DNA of 5,238 bases from positions 1-5,238 of the forward strand of contig CAJMRV010000131.1 of NCBI GenBank assembly GCA_905215795.1, in the 5' to 3' direction. Source of the DNA: an uncultured bacterium. Its GTDB lineage: Bacteria; Pseudomonadota; Gammaproteobacteria; Burkholderiales; Burkholderiaceae_F. The notes under the pieces were generated by a model that saw only the letters and a program-made list of their open reading frames with translations, was not told where the DNA came from and made no database searches. Of this stretch, positions 1 through 5,238 are shown one piece after another (the first letter of the stretch is position 1; each line of letters starts with the position of its first letter). The position numbers were made by a program, and so were the translations under genes.

Positions 1-1510
1 CCGTCCAGGCCTTGTCGACCTTGACGATCACGGGCTCGACGCCCTTCAGGATCGGGTTGAAGAGGCACATGCTCACCTTCGGGTCGCGGCGCACCGCTTC
101 GAAGAGCTTCTCATAGGCCTGGAACTTGGTGTCCGTGAGGAGGATGTCCATCATGAAGACGCCGCCCACGCCCCAGCCCAGGCGCAGCCAGTCCTCGCCG
201 AAGGCCTCCTTGACGAGGCCCTCCATGTAGACGACCGCGTCCTGCGGATTCTCCCAGGGGCCGTCGAAGACGAGGCTCACGGGCATGGTGCCCATCTGTT
301 CGCATTCGGCCGCGAGGACGTCGTCCATGCGTTCGTATTCCCCGTAGAGGTCCACGAGGCGGCAGGCCTGGTGCGAGATCAGGCGGCGCGGGTCCTCGGG
401 CGTGCCGTAGACCATCTCGAACTCGTAGACGGGGAGGTTCGCCTCGGTGTAGGCCGCGTAGAAATCCCAGACGCGTTCGGAGTAGTAGCGCTTGAGGCCC
501 TCGATCACGCCGTCGATCTTCATCGGGTGGACCATCGGTTCACGGGCGACCTCCCAGGTGATGTTGAGGCAGGTCATGCGCGCTTCGCCGAGGAGCATCT
601 TCTGGACGATCGTCGGGAGCGGACCGGCGGTGATGATCTTCGCGCTCTGGCGCTTCTCACCGGAGAGGTCGAGCGAGAAGGCGTTCGTCGGATACACCTT
701 GGCGCCCTGCGGGAGGCGTTCGGGTTCGGCCATCAGAAGCTGGATGCGGCCGTCCGGGAGGCTCGCCGCGAGCGGGAAGCGTTCGAAGAGCGCGTCGATG
801 TGGGAGTGCTGGGGCGTGCCCACGCGGAAGACCCAGTGTTCGGAGAGCCCCTCGGGAGCGAGTTCGAAGAGGCGCAGGAAGACGAGCGCCGTCAGGTCGT
901 GGTCGTCCACGCTCACGGAGACCTGGGCGCGGCGTTCGGTCCCGTTGATGAACACCTCGGCCACCTCGAAGACGGGCTGGCCGAGCGGAGCGAAGCACTC
1001 GCCGATCTTGTCGATGAGCGTGTCGAGGTCGTTCTCGCCGAAAGCCTTCCAGAGGAGCGCCTCGTTCTTTTCGAAGTCCTCCCAGACGCGGGCGGCCTTC
1101 TTCTTGAAGGAGGTCTTCAGGACGGGCACGCGCAGACGGGCGAGGACGTCCTCAAGGAGCACCTCGCATTCGCGTCGGAAGTCCTGCCCTTCGAGCACGG
1201 TCGTGAGCGTGAGGGCGGTGCGGAAGGCCGAGCGGGCCTGCACGTAGAGGTCCACGCCGTAGAAGGCGAGGCCCACGCGGTAGTGCCAGACCGGGGATTC
1301 GGGGAGCGGATGCGCGAAGAGCACGAGCATCGCCTTGTGGAAGAGCTTGAGGTTGAGGTAGCTCCTCGCCAGGAGCATCGCCTCGTCGGCGGAGAGTTCG
1401 TCGACGGGGCGCGAGCCCAGTTCGGTGACGACGCGCTGCTGCTTGATCGGGTCGGCGACGTCGTTGGCGATGTTGATCAGTTCGTCGAGGGGGACTTTGG
1501 TCTGGGTCAT
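1..1510 (-). CDS. TPR-repeat protein with large uncharacterised C-terminal region, partial (3' end outside window)
   Basis: An uninterrupted frame runs leftwards from ATG at 1510 through 503 codons and leaves the window without a stop, so the C-terminus is missing. An AGGA at 1523-1520, 9 nt before the ATG, supports this start. Residues about 38-103 form helix pairs typical of TPR proteins: LARSYLNL (47-54), then WHYRVG (75-80), then QARSAFRTAL (91-100). This ARxYxNL...WHYRxG pattern is one I know from TPR proteins of gut bacteria. In those it is often followed, as here at 135-154, by a helix starting FKKKAARVWEDFEKNEALLW. Residues 180-503 look like mixed alpha/beta soluble domains that I cannot assign, with several Trp/Tyr-rich segments (337-352, 441-450). 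No signal peptide or membrane segment is seen, so it is probably cytoplasmic. TPRs usually mediate protein-protein contacts; a role as adaptor or immunity-type protein is conceivable but not shown. Function unknown; coding status is very likely. Confidence 0.9.
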   Translation of the reverse strand, partial: MTQTKVPLDELINIANDVADPIKQQRVVTELGSRPVDELSADEAMLLARSYLNLKLFHKAMLVLFAHPLPESPVWHYRVGLAFYGVDLYVQARSAFRTALTLTTVLEGQDFRRECEVLLEDVLARLRVPVLKTSFKKKAARVWEDFEKNEALLWKAFGENDLDTLIDKIGECFAPLGQPVFEVAEVFINGTERRAQVSVSVDDHDLTALVFLRLFELAPEGLSEHWVFRVGTPQHSHIDALFERFPLAASLPDGRIQLLMAEPERLPQGAKVYPTNAFSLDLSGEKRQSAKIITAGPLPTIVQKMLLGEARMTCLNITWEVAREPMVHPMKIDGVIEGLKRYYSERVWDFYAAYTEANLPVYEFEMVYGTPEDPRRLISHQACRLVDLYGEYERMDDVLAAECEQMGTMPVSLVFDGPWENPQDAVVYMEGLVKEAFGEDWLRLGWGVGGVFMMDILLTDTKFQAYEKLFEAVRRDPKVSMCLFNPILKGVEPVIVKVDKAWT

Positions 1511-1601
1511 GTCGGGTTTTCCTGATTGTGGACGCCGCGTTCCTCCCCGCGCGAGGGGACGCTGGGACACGGGCGTCTCTTATGAAACGGTCTCGTCGTC
1601 T

Positions 1602-1622
1602 TCCATCCCCGACGGGGATGGA
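1602..1622. repeat. Perfect 9-bp inverted repeat, possible operator or leader hairpin
   Basis: TCCATCCCC (1602-1610) and GGGGATGGA (1614-1622) are exact reverse complements separated by GAC. Neither strand has a T tract after the stem, so it is not a classical terminator. It lies about 90 bp upstream of the TPR gene start and about 260 bp upstream of the rightward gene. It could be a dimeric regulator's site or an RNA hairpin in the TPR gene leader; the sequence does not decide between them. Confidence 0.5.
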
Positions 1623-1766
1623 GAACCTTTGGGATTCTAAAGCAAGGGAACGGCTTCGGGTAGGCTCGAAAACCCCGCCACGGACGCCGTCGCGATAATG
1701 CGCCGGAGCCATCGGGAACGCACCCCGGCCGGGCGCCTCGAAGCCCCTTGGAGCAGGTGAATCGGG

Positions 1767-1772
1767 TATAGT
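1767..1772 (+). promoter_or_regulatory. Possible -10 hexamer for the membrane-protein gene pair
   Basis: TATAGT stands out in otherwise GC-rich DNA about 107 bp before the ATG at 1879. The only -35-like hexamer nearby is TTGGAG at 1748-1753, with a spacer of 13 bp, which is too short for a standard sigma-70 promoter. If real, transcription would begin near 1779 and give a leader of about 100 nt. Weak support. Confidence 0.25.
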
Positions 1773-1861
1773 TGTGAGGAACACATGAACACCGCGCGCC
1801 CCGCAGGGCACGGGCCTCCCGGGCCTCACCGGGACGCCCCGGCGAAGGCGGCGCACGCACC

Positions 1862-1866
1862 AAGGA
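1862..1866 (+). promoter_or_regulatory. Ribosome binding site of the 185-aa membrane protein, long spacing
   Basis: AAGGA is the only purine-rich Shine-Dalgarno match shortly before the ATG at 1879. The spacing of 12 nt is longer than the usual 5-9 nt, so initiation may be modest. It still supports 1879 as the start, since no other in-frame start nearby has a better site. Confidence 0.5.
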
Positions 1867-1878
1867 CAACACCAACCC

Positions 1879-2436
1879 ATGGCCAAGAACCCGGACCGAT
1901 TCCACCTCGAGCCCAAGGACGGCGACTTCGTCCAGTACCTCGACAAGCTCGGCAGGGGCGAGATCACCCTGCCAACGACGATCAACCCCTATGCGGGTAG
2001 TGCGTCCGACGCCGCCGGCACCGCCGAAATCGAAGCGATCCGCGAGGCCGCGCGCCGCGCGGGCGCCGCCGTGCCCGACACCCGCTGGGGCCGCCGTCCG
2101 ACCGTGTCCACCTCCGACCAGGCGGGCGTGCTGATCGAGGCCGCCAAGAAAAAAGAGACGCAGTCCCGCCGCTCGGTGCTCGACGAACTCAAGGGCGCCA
2201 CGCGCCGCATCGAACCCACCGTCAAGGCGCCCGTCCCCTCGGGACGCGTCAAGAAGTCGGTGCCGATCGACCCGCTCTTTCTGCGCTTCCTCGGCTGCGT
2301 CGTGCTCATGGGCGCCGTCCTCTGGGCCCTCACGGACCAGGACGACCCCGAGTTCTCCGTCTTCCTCGGCTTCGTGGCCATCAACATGCTCCTCATCTCC
2401 TTCAAGCTCGAGAAGGTCGAGGACGGCGAGGCCTGA
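1879..2436 (+). CDS. Uncharacterised protein with two C-terminal membrane helices
   Basis: This 185-residue protein is not one I recognise. Residues 1-125 are soluble and hydrophilic: an acidic/polar start, an Ala-rich amphipathic stretch around 42-65 (EIEAIREAARRAGAA), and a basic, Lys/Arg-rich segment at about 87-126. Two hydrophobic segments follow, about 133-151 (FLRFLGCVVLMGAVLWALT) and about 159-176, joined by a short acidic turn (DQDDPE, 153-158). The protein ends in a short charged tail. This gives a helical hairpin, probably in the inner membrane with both termini in the cytoplasm: the basic residues just before the first helix favour that orientation, and so do those after the second. 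There is no signal peptide and no catalytic motif. The ATG at 1879 has an AAGGA 12 nt upstream. It lies 71 bp before the next membrane-protein gene on the same strand with no terminator between, so the two are probably co-transcribed. Its codon use matches its neighbours. Function unknown. Confidence 0.85.
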   Translation: MAKNPDRFHLEPKDGDFVQYLDKLGRGEITLPTTINPYAGSASDAAGTAEIEAIREAARRAGAAVPDTRWGRRPTVSTSDQAGVLIEAAKKKETQSRRSVLDELKGATRRIEPTVKAPVPSGRVKKSVPIDPLFLRFLGCVVLMGAVLWALTDQDDPEFSVFLGFVAINMLLISFKLEKVEDGEA

Positions 2437-2507
2437 ACCTGAACTCCGCCCGCTGAAGAACAACCCGAACACACACCCACCGGCCCTTCCAAACCCGTCA
2501 CCTCCTC
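2437..2507 (+). other. C-rich, G-poor intercistronic spacer without Shine-Dalgarno
   Basis: The spacer between the two membrane-protein genes becomes strongly C-rich: in 2461-2507 I count 26 C and 4 G in 47 bases. No purine-rich ribosome binding site precedes the ATG at 2508. An unstructured C-rich RNA of this kind is the classical look of a Rho loading region, and it could also be a ribosomal protein S1 contact. Both readings are inference from composition. Confidence 0.4.
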
Positions 2508-3884
2508 ATGACCTTCGACAACGACACCTCCTCCCTTCTCTGGCTCGTCATTGCGCTCTGCGCCCTCGTCTGGCTGCTCATCTCCTACTGGCGCCGGCTC
2601 GACGCCCGGAAGAAGGCGCGCGAGGAGGAGAAGGTCGAGGCCGAGAAGGCGAGGATCCGCGCGATCGTCAGGGCCTACGACCCCCTGAAGGAGGCCCGTG
2701 CGAGGACCCAGGCCGAAAAGCTCAGGGCCGCCCGCGAAGCGGAGGCGGCCATCCACGCCTCGGCCGCCCATGAAGCCGCGGCCGCCGTCGGGGCGCCCGC
2801 GCCGACGGGCTTCCTCGTCGAAGGAAGGAACGGCACCTATTCGATCCACCGCGCGTTCCCCGCGGTCGACGAGGACGACCGTCCCGAACTCCCCGTCTCG
2901 ATCGACCCCGGCCTCGTCGAGTCCCTCGACCGCCTCACGGCCGTCGTCGGCACGGCGCCCATGGAGCACAACCGCGCCGACCGCCTCGTGCTCGACGTCG
3001 TGCTCACGCACCCGGAACGCCGCGCCCTTCCGATCTGCTCGGTCACCTTCATGGGGCCGGGCGGCGCCATGGGCGCCCCCGCCGCACTCACCGACCCCGA
3101 ACCCCTCGAAAAGCTCGAGGCCGCCCTCACCGGACGGCTCGCCCCGGCGCCGCTCGTCTCGGGCCTGGGATCCCGCGCCCGAAGCCTCCTCTCGGCCGTC
3201 CCCGGTGAAGCCACGGGCGACGACGACCGCGCCCGCGTCATCCTCGAGGCGGTCCTCGACGTGCTCGCCGAAATCGACCGCCCCGCGGGAGAGAGAAGCA
3301 CCGCCGACGCACTCCCCTTGATGCAGCGGCTCGACGAAACCCTGAGGGAGGGCGCCTCCCGGAGCGTCCAGCTCGGCCGAACCATCGCCCACCAGATCGA
3401 ATCGGCCCTCGAGGGGAAGACCTCCGCCCACGACGCCGAAACCACCCAGGCCGTCAAGCGCCTCGCCCGCATCCTCCTTCTCGAGTCGTCCGTGAAGACC
3501 GCGCGCCTCGTGCTCGCCCTCGGCGACACCGTGCTCCTTTCGAGCAGCCCCGCAACGAAGGTCCTCTGGCGCGCCGGACGTGAACTCGACCGCGCCGACG
3601 GCGGCGCACTCCCGACGGCCGTCGCCGTGCTCTGCGCGGGGAACCCCGCCAAGCTCGTGGAGCGGCTCCGTCAAAAGGGCGCCGACGAAAAGGCGCTCTC
3701 GCTCCTCGAGGGCTCCCTCGAGGCCACCGCCCGTGGGGACGTGCTCGCCGAGGCGCGGAGGATCGGCAAGCTCGCCGACATGCAGGCCGCCGGCTCCTCG
3801 CGCCCGAGGACGCTCAGGCTCGTCTTCACGAAGGACGGCCCCGAAGCGGTGATGGCGTTTGCCGGCGCCGCGCTCGTTCGCTGA
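2508..3884 (+). CDS. Uncharacterised single-pass membrane protein with N-terminal anchor and charged helix
   Basis: The protein has 458 residues. A hydrophobic helix at about 9-27 is followed at once by YWRR and a long, highly charged Lys/Arg/Glu/Ala helix (about 29-83), probably a coiled coil or rigid stalk. The basic residues after the helix suggest N-out, C-in topology, so the bulk should be cytoplasmic. An Ala-rich linker (84-99) leads to a domain at about 100-215 with a Gly-rich patch FMGPGGAMGAP (181-191). A mostly helical region fills 220-430, and a short beta-like end (RTLRLVF, 434-440) closes the protein. I see no nucleotide-binding, protease or other catalytic motif. The anchor-plus-stalk plan recalls cell-division or envelope scaffold proteins such as ZipA, but only in topology. 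ATG 2508 is the first possible start after an in-frame TGA at 2454-2456, although no Shine-Dalgarno precedes it. It follows the two-helix membrane gene by 71 bp and is probably in the same operon. Function unknown. Confidence 0.88.
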   Translation: MTFDNDTSSLLWLVIALCALVWLLISYWRRLDARKKAREEEKVEAEKARIRAIVRAYDPLKEARARTQAEKLRAAREAEAAIHASAAHEAAAAVGAPAPTGFLVEGRNGTYSIHRAFPAVDEDDRPELPVSIDPGLVESLDRLTAVVGTAPMEHNRADRLVLDVVLTHPERRALPICSVTFMGPGGAMGAPAALTDPEPLEKLEAALTGRLAPAPLVSGLGSRARSLLSAVPGEATGDDDRARVILEAVLDVLAEIDRPAGERSTADALPLMQRLDETLREGASRSVQLGRTIAHQIESALEGKTSAHDAETTQAVKRLARILLLESSVKTARLVLALGDTVLLSSSPATKVLWRAGRELDRADGGALPTAVAVLCAGNPAKLVERLRQKGADEKALSLLEGSLEATARGDVLAEARRIGKLADMQAAGSSRPRTLRLVFTKDGPEAVMAFAGAALVR

Positions 3885-3927
3885 GCCCGAAGAACCCACG
3901 GGGACAAGGAAAGCCCCCTCACACGCC

Positions 3928-3956
3928 CGAAACCCCTGTAAAACACAGGGGTTTCG
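3928..3956 (+). terminator. Probable terminator hairpin after the membrane-protein pair
   Basis: A perfect 12-bp stem, CGAAACCCCTGT (3928-3939) and ACAGGGGTTTCG (3945-3956), encloses a 5-nt loop AAAAC, 43 bp after the stop at 3884. The downstream sequence TCGTCCC is only weakly T-rich, the Ts being mostly inside the 3' arm, so intrinsic termination may be partial or helped by Rho. The position between two plus-strand units agrees with a terminator. Confidence 0.65.
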
Positions 3957-4045
3957 TCGTCCCGGATACCCACTTGGTGGCTGTTTTTCCACGCCTTTCG
4001 TCGGAACTTCTACTCGCCCATGGGTTCCGCCCTTGCGCACGATAT

Positions 4046-4087
4046 TTGACACACCTTAAACTCTTTGGGTTTTCACTCGTATATCAT
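4046..4087 (+). promoter_or_regulatory. Likely promoter region of the aldo/keto reductase gene
   Basis: A perfect -35 consensus TTGACA (4046-4051) lies in a locally AT-rich stretch before the reductase gene. No good -10 sits 16-18 bp downstream: the best AT-rich hexamers, TATATC (4080-4085) and TATCAT (4082-4087), are about 28-30 bp away. Either the -10 is degenerate (around 4069-4075), or TATATC/TATCAT is used with activator help and TTGACA is incidental. The region is credible as a promoter, but the exact start is unresolved. Confidence 0.4.
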
Positions 4088-4112
4088 TAGGACTGCTCAA
4101 AAGTCTTTTATC

Positions 4113-4117
4113 AAGGA
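4113..4117 (+). promoter_or_regulatory. Ribosome binding site supporting the GTG start of the reductase
   Basis: AAGGA lies 6 nt before GTG at 4124, an optimal spacing. It decides in favour of this GTG over the internal ATG that encodes residue 17. The longer product also contains the usual first beta strands of the family (FTLANGVSMP). Confidence 0.8.
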
Positions 4118-4123
4118 TCCGCC

Positions 4124-4978
4124 GTGTTCAGTACATTCACCGACAAATTCACCCTCGCCAACGGCGTCTCGATGCCCATGATGGGCTTCGGCACCTGGCA
4201 GGTTCCCAACGACCTCCCGCTGGAGAGTGCCGTGGGCTCGGCGATCCAACTCGGCTACCGCCTCTTCGACACGGCGCAGATCTACGCCAACGCCACCGCG
4301 ATCGGCAACGCCATCCAGAATTCAGGCGTCTCCCGCCAGTCCTTCTTCCTCACGAGCAAGATCTGGGCCTCGCACAGCACCTACGACGGTGTGCTCGAGA
4401 TGTTCCCGCAGCTCCTCGGCCAGCTCAAGGTCGACTACCTCGACATGCTCCTCGTGCACTGGCCCAACACCCAGGGCGAACCGATGATCTGGCAGAGCCA
4501 GAACGCGGGCACCTGGCGCGCCCTCGAGAAGCTCTACACCGAAGGGCGCGTGCGCGCCATCGGCGTGGCGAACTTCCTGCCCCACCACCTGGTGCCGCTC
4601 CTTGCGCGCGCCAAGATCGCCCCGATGGTCAACCAGCTCGAACTCCACCCGGGCCACGCCCAGCTCTCGGCCGTGAACTTCTGCCTGAACAACCGCATCG
4701 CCGTGCAGGCCTGGAGCCCGCTCGGTCGCGGCGTCCTCGTCAAGCACCCGACGATCGTCGAACTGGCCCGCGAAAAGAACGTCACCCCGAGCCAGATCTG
4801 CCTGCGCTGGTCGATCCAGCACGGCTTCATGCCGATCGTGCGCAGCCTCGACCTGCAGCACATGAAGGAGAACAAGGAGATCTTCCACTTCGAACTCTCC
4901 GAGGAGGAGATGTCGATGCTCGACGAGCTCCCCAACAACGGCTACTCCGGACTCCATCCCGACACGGTCACGTTCTGA
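4124..4978 (+). CDS. Aldo/keto reductase, 2,5-diketo-D-gluconate reductase-like
   Basis: A complete 284-residue member of the aldo/keto reductase superfamily, a cytosolic (beta/alpha)8-barrel enzyme that reduces aldehydes or ketones with a nicotinamide cofactor. The full catalytic tetrad is present: Asp49 and Tyr54 in GYRLFDTAQIYAN, Lys79 in LTSKIW, His112 in LLVHWP. Other family landmarks are GFGTWQVP (21-28), VNQLELHP (169-176), QAWSPLGRG (195-203), the helix motif KENKEIFHFELSEEEM (248-263) and a C-terminal HPD (278-280), as in the diketogluconate reductases. Length is normal for this group (about 270-285). The cofactor phosphate-binding loop is unusual: the family's PKS motif reads VRS (239-241), and two further Arg positions are Asp243 and His246. 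The family's SN is AN (149-150), and the usual acidic residue after YGN is replaced (ANATAIG, 55-61). The start is GTG with a good AAGGA 6 nt upstream. It appears to be a single-gene unit with its own promoter region and terminator. The physiological substrate cannot be read from sequence. Confidence 0.96.
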   Translation: MFSTFTDKFTLANGVSMPMMGFGTWQVPNDLPLESAVGSAIQLGYRLFDTAQIYANATAIGNAIQNSGVSRQSFFLTSKIWASHSTYDGVLEMFPQLLGQLKVDYLDMLLVHWPNTQGEPMIWQSQNAGTWRALEKLYTEGRVRAIGVANFLPHHLVPLLARAKIAPMVNQLELHPGHAQLSAVNFCLNNRIAVQAWSPLGRGVLVKHPTIVELAREKNVTPSQICLRWSIQHGFMPIVRSLDLQHMKENKEIFHFELSEEEMSMLDELPNNGYSGLHPDTVTF

Positions 4979-5010
4979 CGTGCCCCGATTCCGCGGGAAA
5001 TGAACCGCCG

Positions 5011-5043
5011 GGCGTCGTCCAGCAGCACGGCGCCTTTCTTCTC
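5011..5043 (+). terminator. Rho-independent terminator of the reductase gene
   Basis: GGCGTCGT (5011-5018) pairs with ACGGCGCC (5027-5034), an 8-bp stem with one G-U pair and an 8-nt loop. It is followed directly by TTTCTTCTC (5035-5043). It begins 33 bp after the reductase stop codon, where a terminator is expected. Confidence 0.75.
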
Positions 5044-5238
5044 GCGTCCGTCCTCTGAAAATCCCGCAAGCCGTTGATTTAAAAAGAAATAATTCAAACA
5101 AATGTCGACGGATTGCAACAAATTGCTACACGGAAAACCACCCCGTCCCCACTGTAGTACCCATTTATAGGTATCGCCTTATTCCTTTTTGGAACAACGC
5201 AAACGCCTCTCTGATAGGGGTTTACCCCGTTCCGCCCC
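5044..5238. other. AT-rich non-coding stretch at the right edge, probably upstream region of the next gene
   Basis: No credible gene lies here; the longest plus-strand ATG frame (5102) stops after 22 codons. The DNA shifts from GC-rich to AT-rich around 5071-5105. It has short repeated elements: ATTGC twice, 10 bp apart (5112-5116 and 5122-5126), TTCC/GGAA around a T5 loop near 5183-5195, and GGGG/CCCC around TTTA at 5217-5228. TTTATA (5164-5169) is promoter-like but has no good -35. The likely role is a regulatory region for a gene beyond the edge. Confidence 0.45.

Larger units (their letters stand above)
1511..1878. other. Divergent intergenic region between the TPR gene and the membrane-protein gene pair
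   Basis: No convincing gene lies in these 368 bases. The region holds the ribosome binding site of the leftward TPR gene (1520-1523), a perfect inverted repeat (1602-1622), a weak promoter-like hexamer for the rightward genes (1767-1772) and a GC-rich leader from about 1790 to 1878. The leader contains small hairpins: CCGGG/CCCGG at 1829-1842 with a 4-nt loop, and GCCC/GGGC at 1798-1809. Both divergent transcripts must start here. On the minus strand a TAGAAT hexamer (1639-1634) could be a -10 for the TPR gene, but no matching -35 is visible. Confidence 0.6.

Noticed and set aside
371..1525. Plus-strand open frame of 384 codons opposite the TPR gene
   Set aside because: It is the antisense shadow of the minus-strand TPR gene. 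Its composition (Glu/Val/Gly/His-rich, no domain pattern) is typical of reverse-frame readings in GC-rich DNA, whereas the minus-strand frame has TPR motifs and a Shine-Dalgarno.
1785..2000. 71-codon plus-strand frame overlapping the start of the 185-aa gene
   Set aside because: Its Pro/His/Arg-rich composition and out-of-frame overlap with a better gene make it unlikely as a protein. It is kept only as a possible leader element.
3928..3956. The 12-bp hairpin as a repeat unit or attachment site
   Set aside because: Its place just after a stop codon and before a new promoter region is explained by transcription termination, and no second copy occurs in the window.
1989..4052. Minus-strand open frame of 687 codons spanning both membrane-protein genes
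   Set aside because: It crosses two plus-strand genes, their spacer and the terminator, is low-complexity (Gly/Arg/Glu/Val) and lacks recognisable motifs. It is long only because stops are rare in GC-rich antisense frames.
3859..4059. 66-codon plus-strand frame after the 458-aa gene
   Set aside because: It begins inside the preceding gene, runs through the terminator hairpin, and has no ribosome binding site or protein-like pattern.
4322..5101. Minus-strand open frame opposite the reductase
   Set aside because: It is antisense to a clear aldo/keto reductase and runs through that gene's terminator hairpin.
5102..5170. 22-codon frame in the AT-rich right edge
   Set aside because: It is very short, has no Shine-Dalgarno, and its codon use is unlike the neighbouring genes.
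1..5238. CRISPR array, tRNA, rRNA, insertion sequence or toxin-antitoxin pair
   Set aside because: I read both strands and found no regularly spaced repeats, no cloverleaf-like sequence, no transposase motif and no small adjacent toxin/antitoxin-like genes.

Overview
The window is GC-rich bacterial DNA with dense coding. C/G-ending codons dominate in every frame that looks real. Composition, gene style and the type of TPR protein at the left edge fit a high-GC proteobacterium, possibly a gut Betaproteobacterium of the Sutterellaceae kind. That placement is an impression from protein style only: there is no rRNA, tRNA or strong taxonomic marker here. No mobile element, CRISPR array, RNA gene or integration site was seen.

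Layout. (1) Positions 1-1510, minus strand: a long open frame read leftwards and running off the left edge. It encodes at least 503 residues, with an N-terminal TPR-like helical repeat module and a large uncharacterised remainder. (2) Positions 1511-1878: a divergent intergenic region of 368 bp with a perfect 9-bp inverted repeat near its middle and a GC-rich, hairpin-prone leader before the next gene. (3) Positions 1879-3884, plus strand: two consecutive uncharacterised membrane-protein genes 71 bp apart. The first (185 aa) has two C-terminal membrane helices; the second (458 aa) has one N-terminal helix, then a long charged helix and an Ala-rich linker. The spacer between them is very C-rich, and the second gene has no visible Shine-Dalgarno sequence. 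A 12-bp hairpin follows the second gene. (4) Positions 3957-4123: an AT-richer promoter and leader region. (5) Positions 4124-4978, plus strand: a complete aldo/keto reductase resembling 2,5-diketo-D-gluconate reductases. It has an intact catalytic tetrad but a remodelled cofactor phosphate pocket. (6) Positions 4979-5238: a hairpin-plus-T-tract terminator, then an AT-rich non-coding stretch to the window edge.

Functional links. The two membrane-protein genes plausibly form one transcription unit and may act together at the inner membrane; this rests on adjacency and topology only. The TPR gene shares their divergent intergenic region, so shared regulation is possible. The reductase has its own leader and terminator and looks like a separate unit. 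The most concrete observation is that the reductase has lost all three basic NADPH-phosphate contacts, which suggests NADH use. The least explained genes are the membrane pair and the large C-terminal part of the TPR protein.
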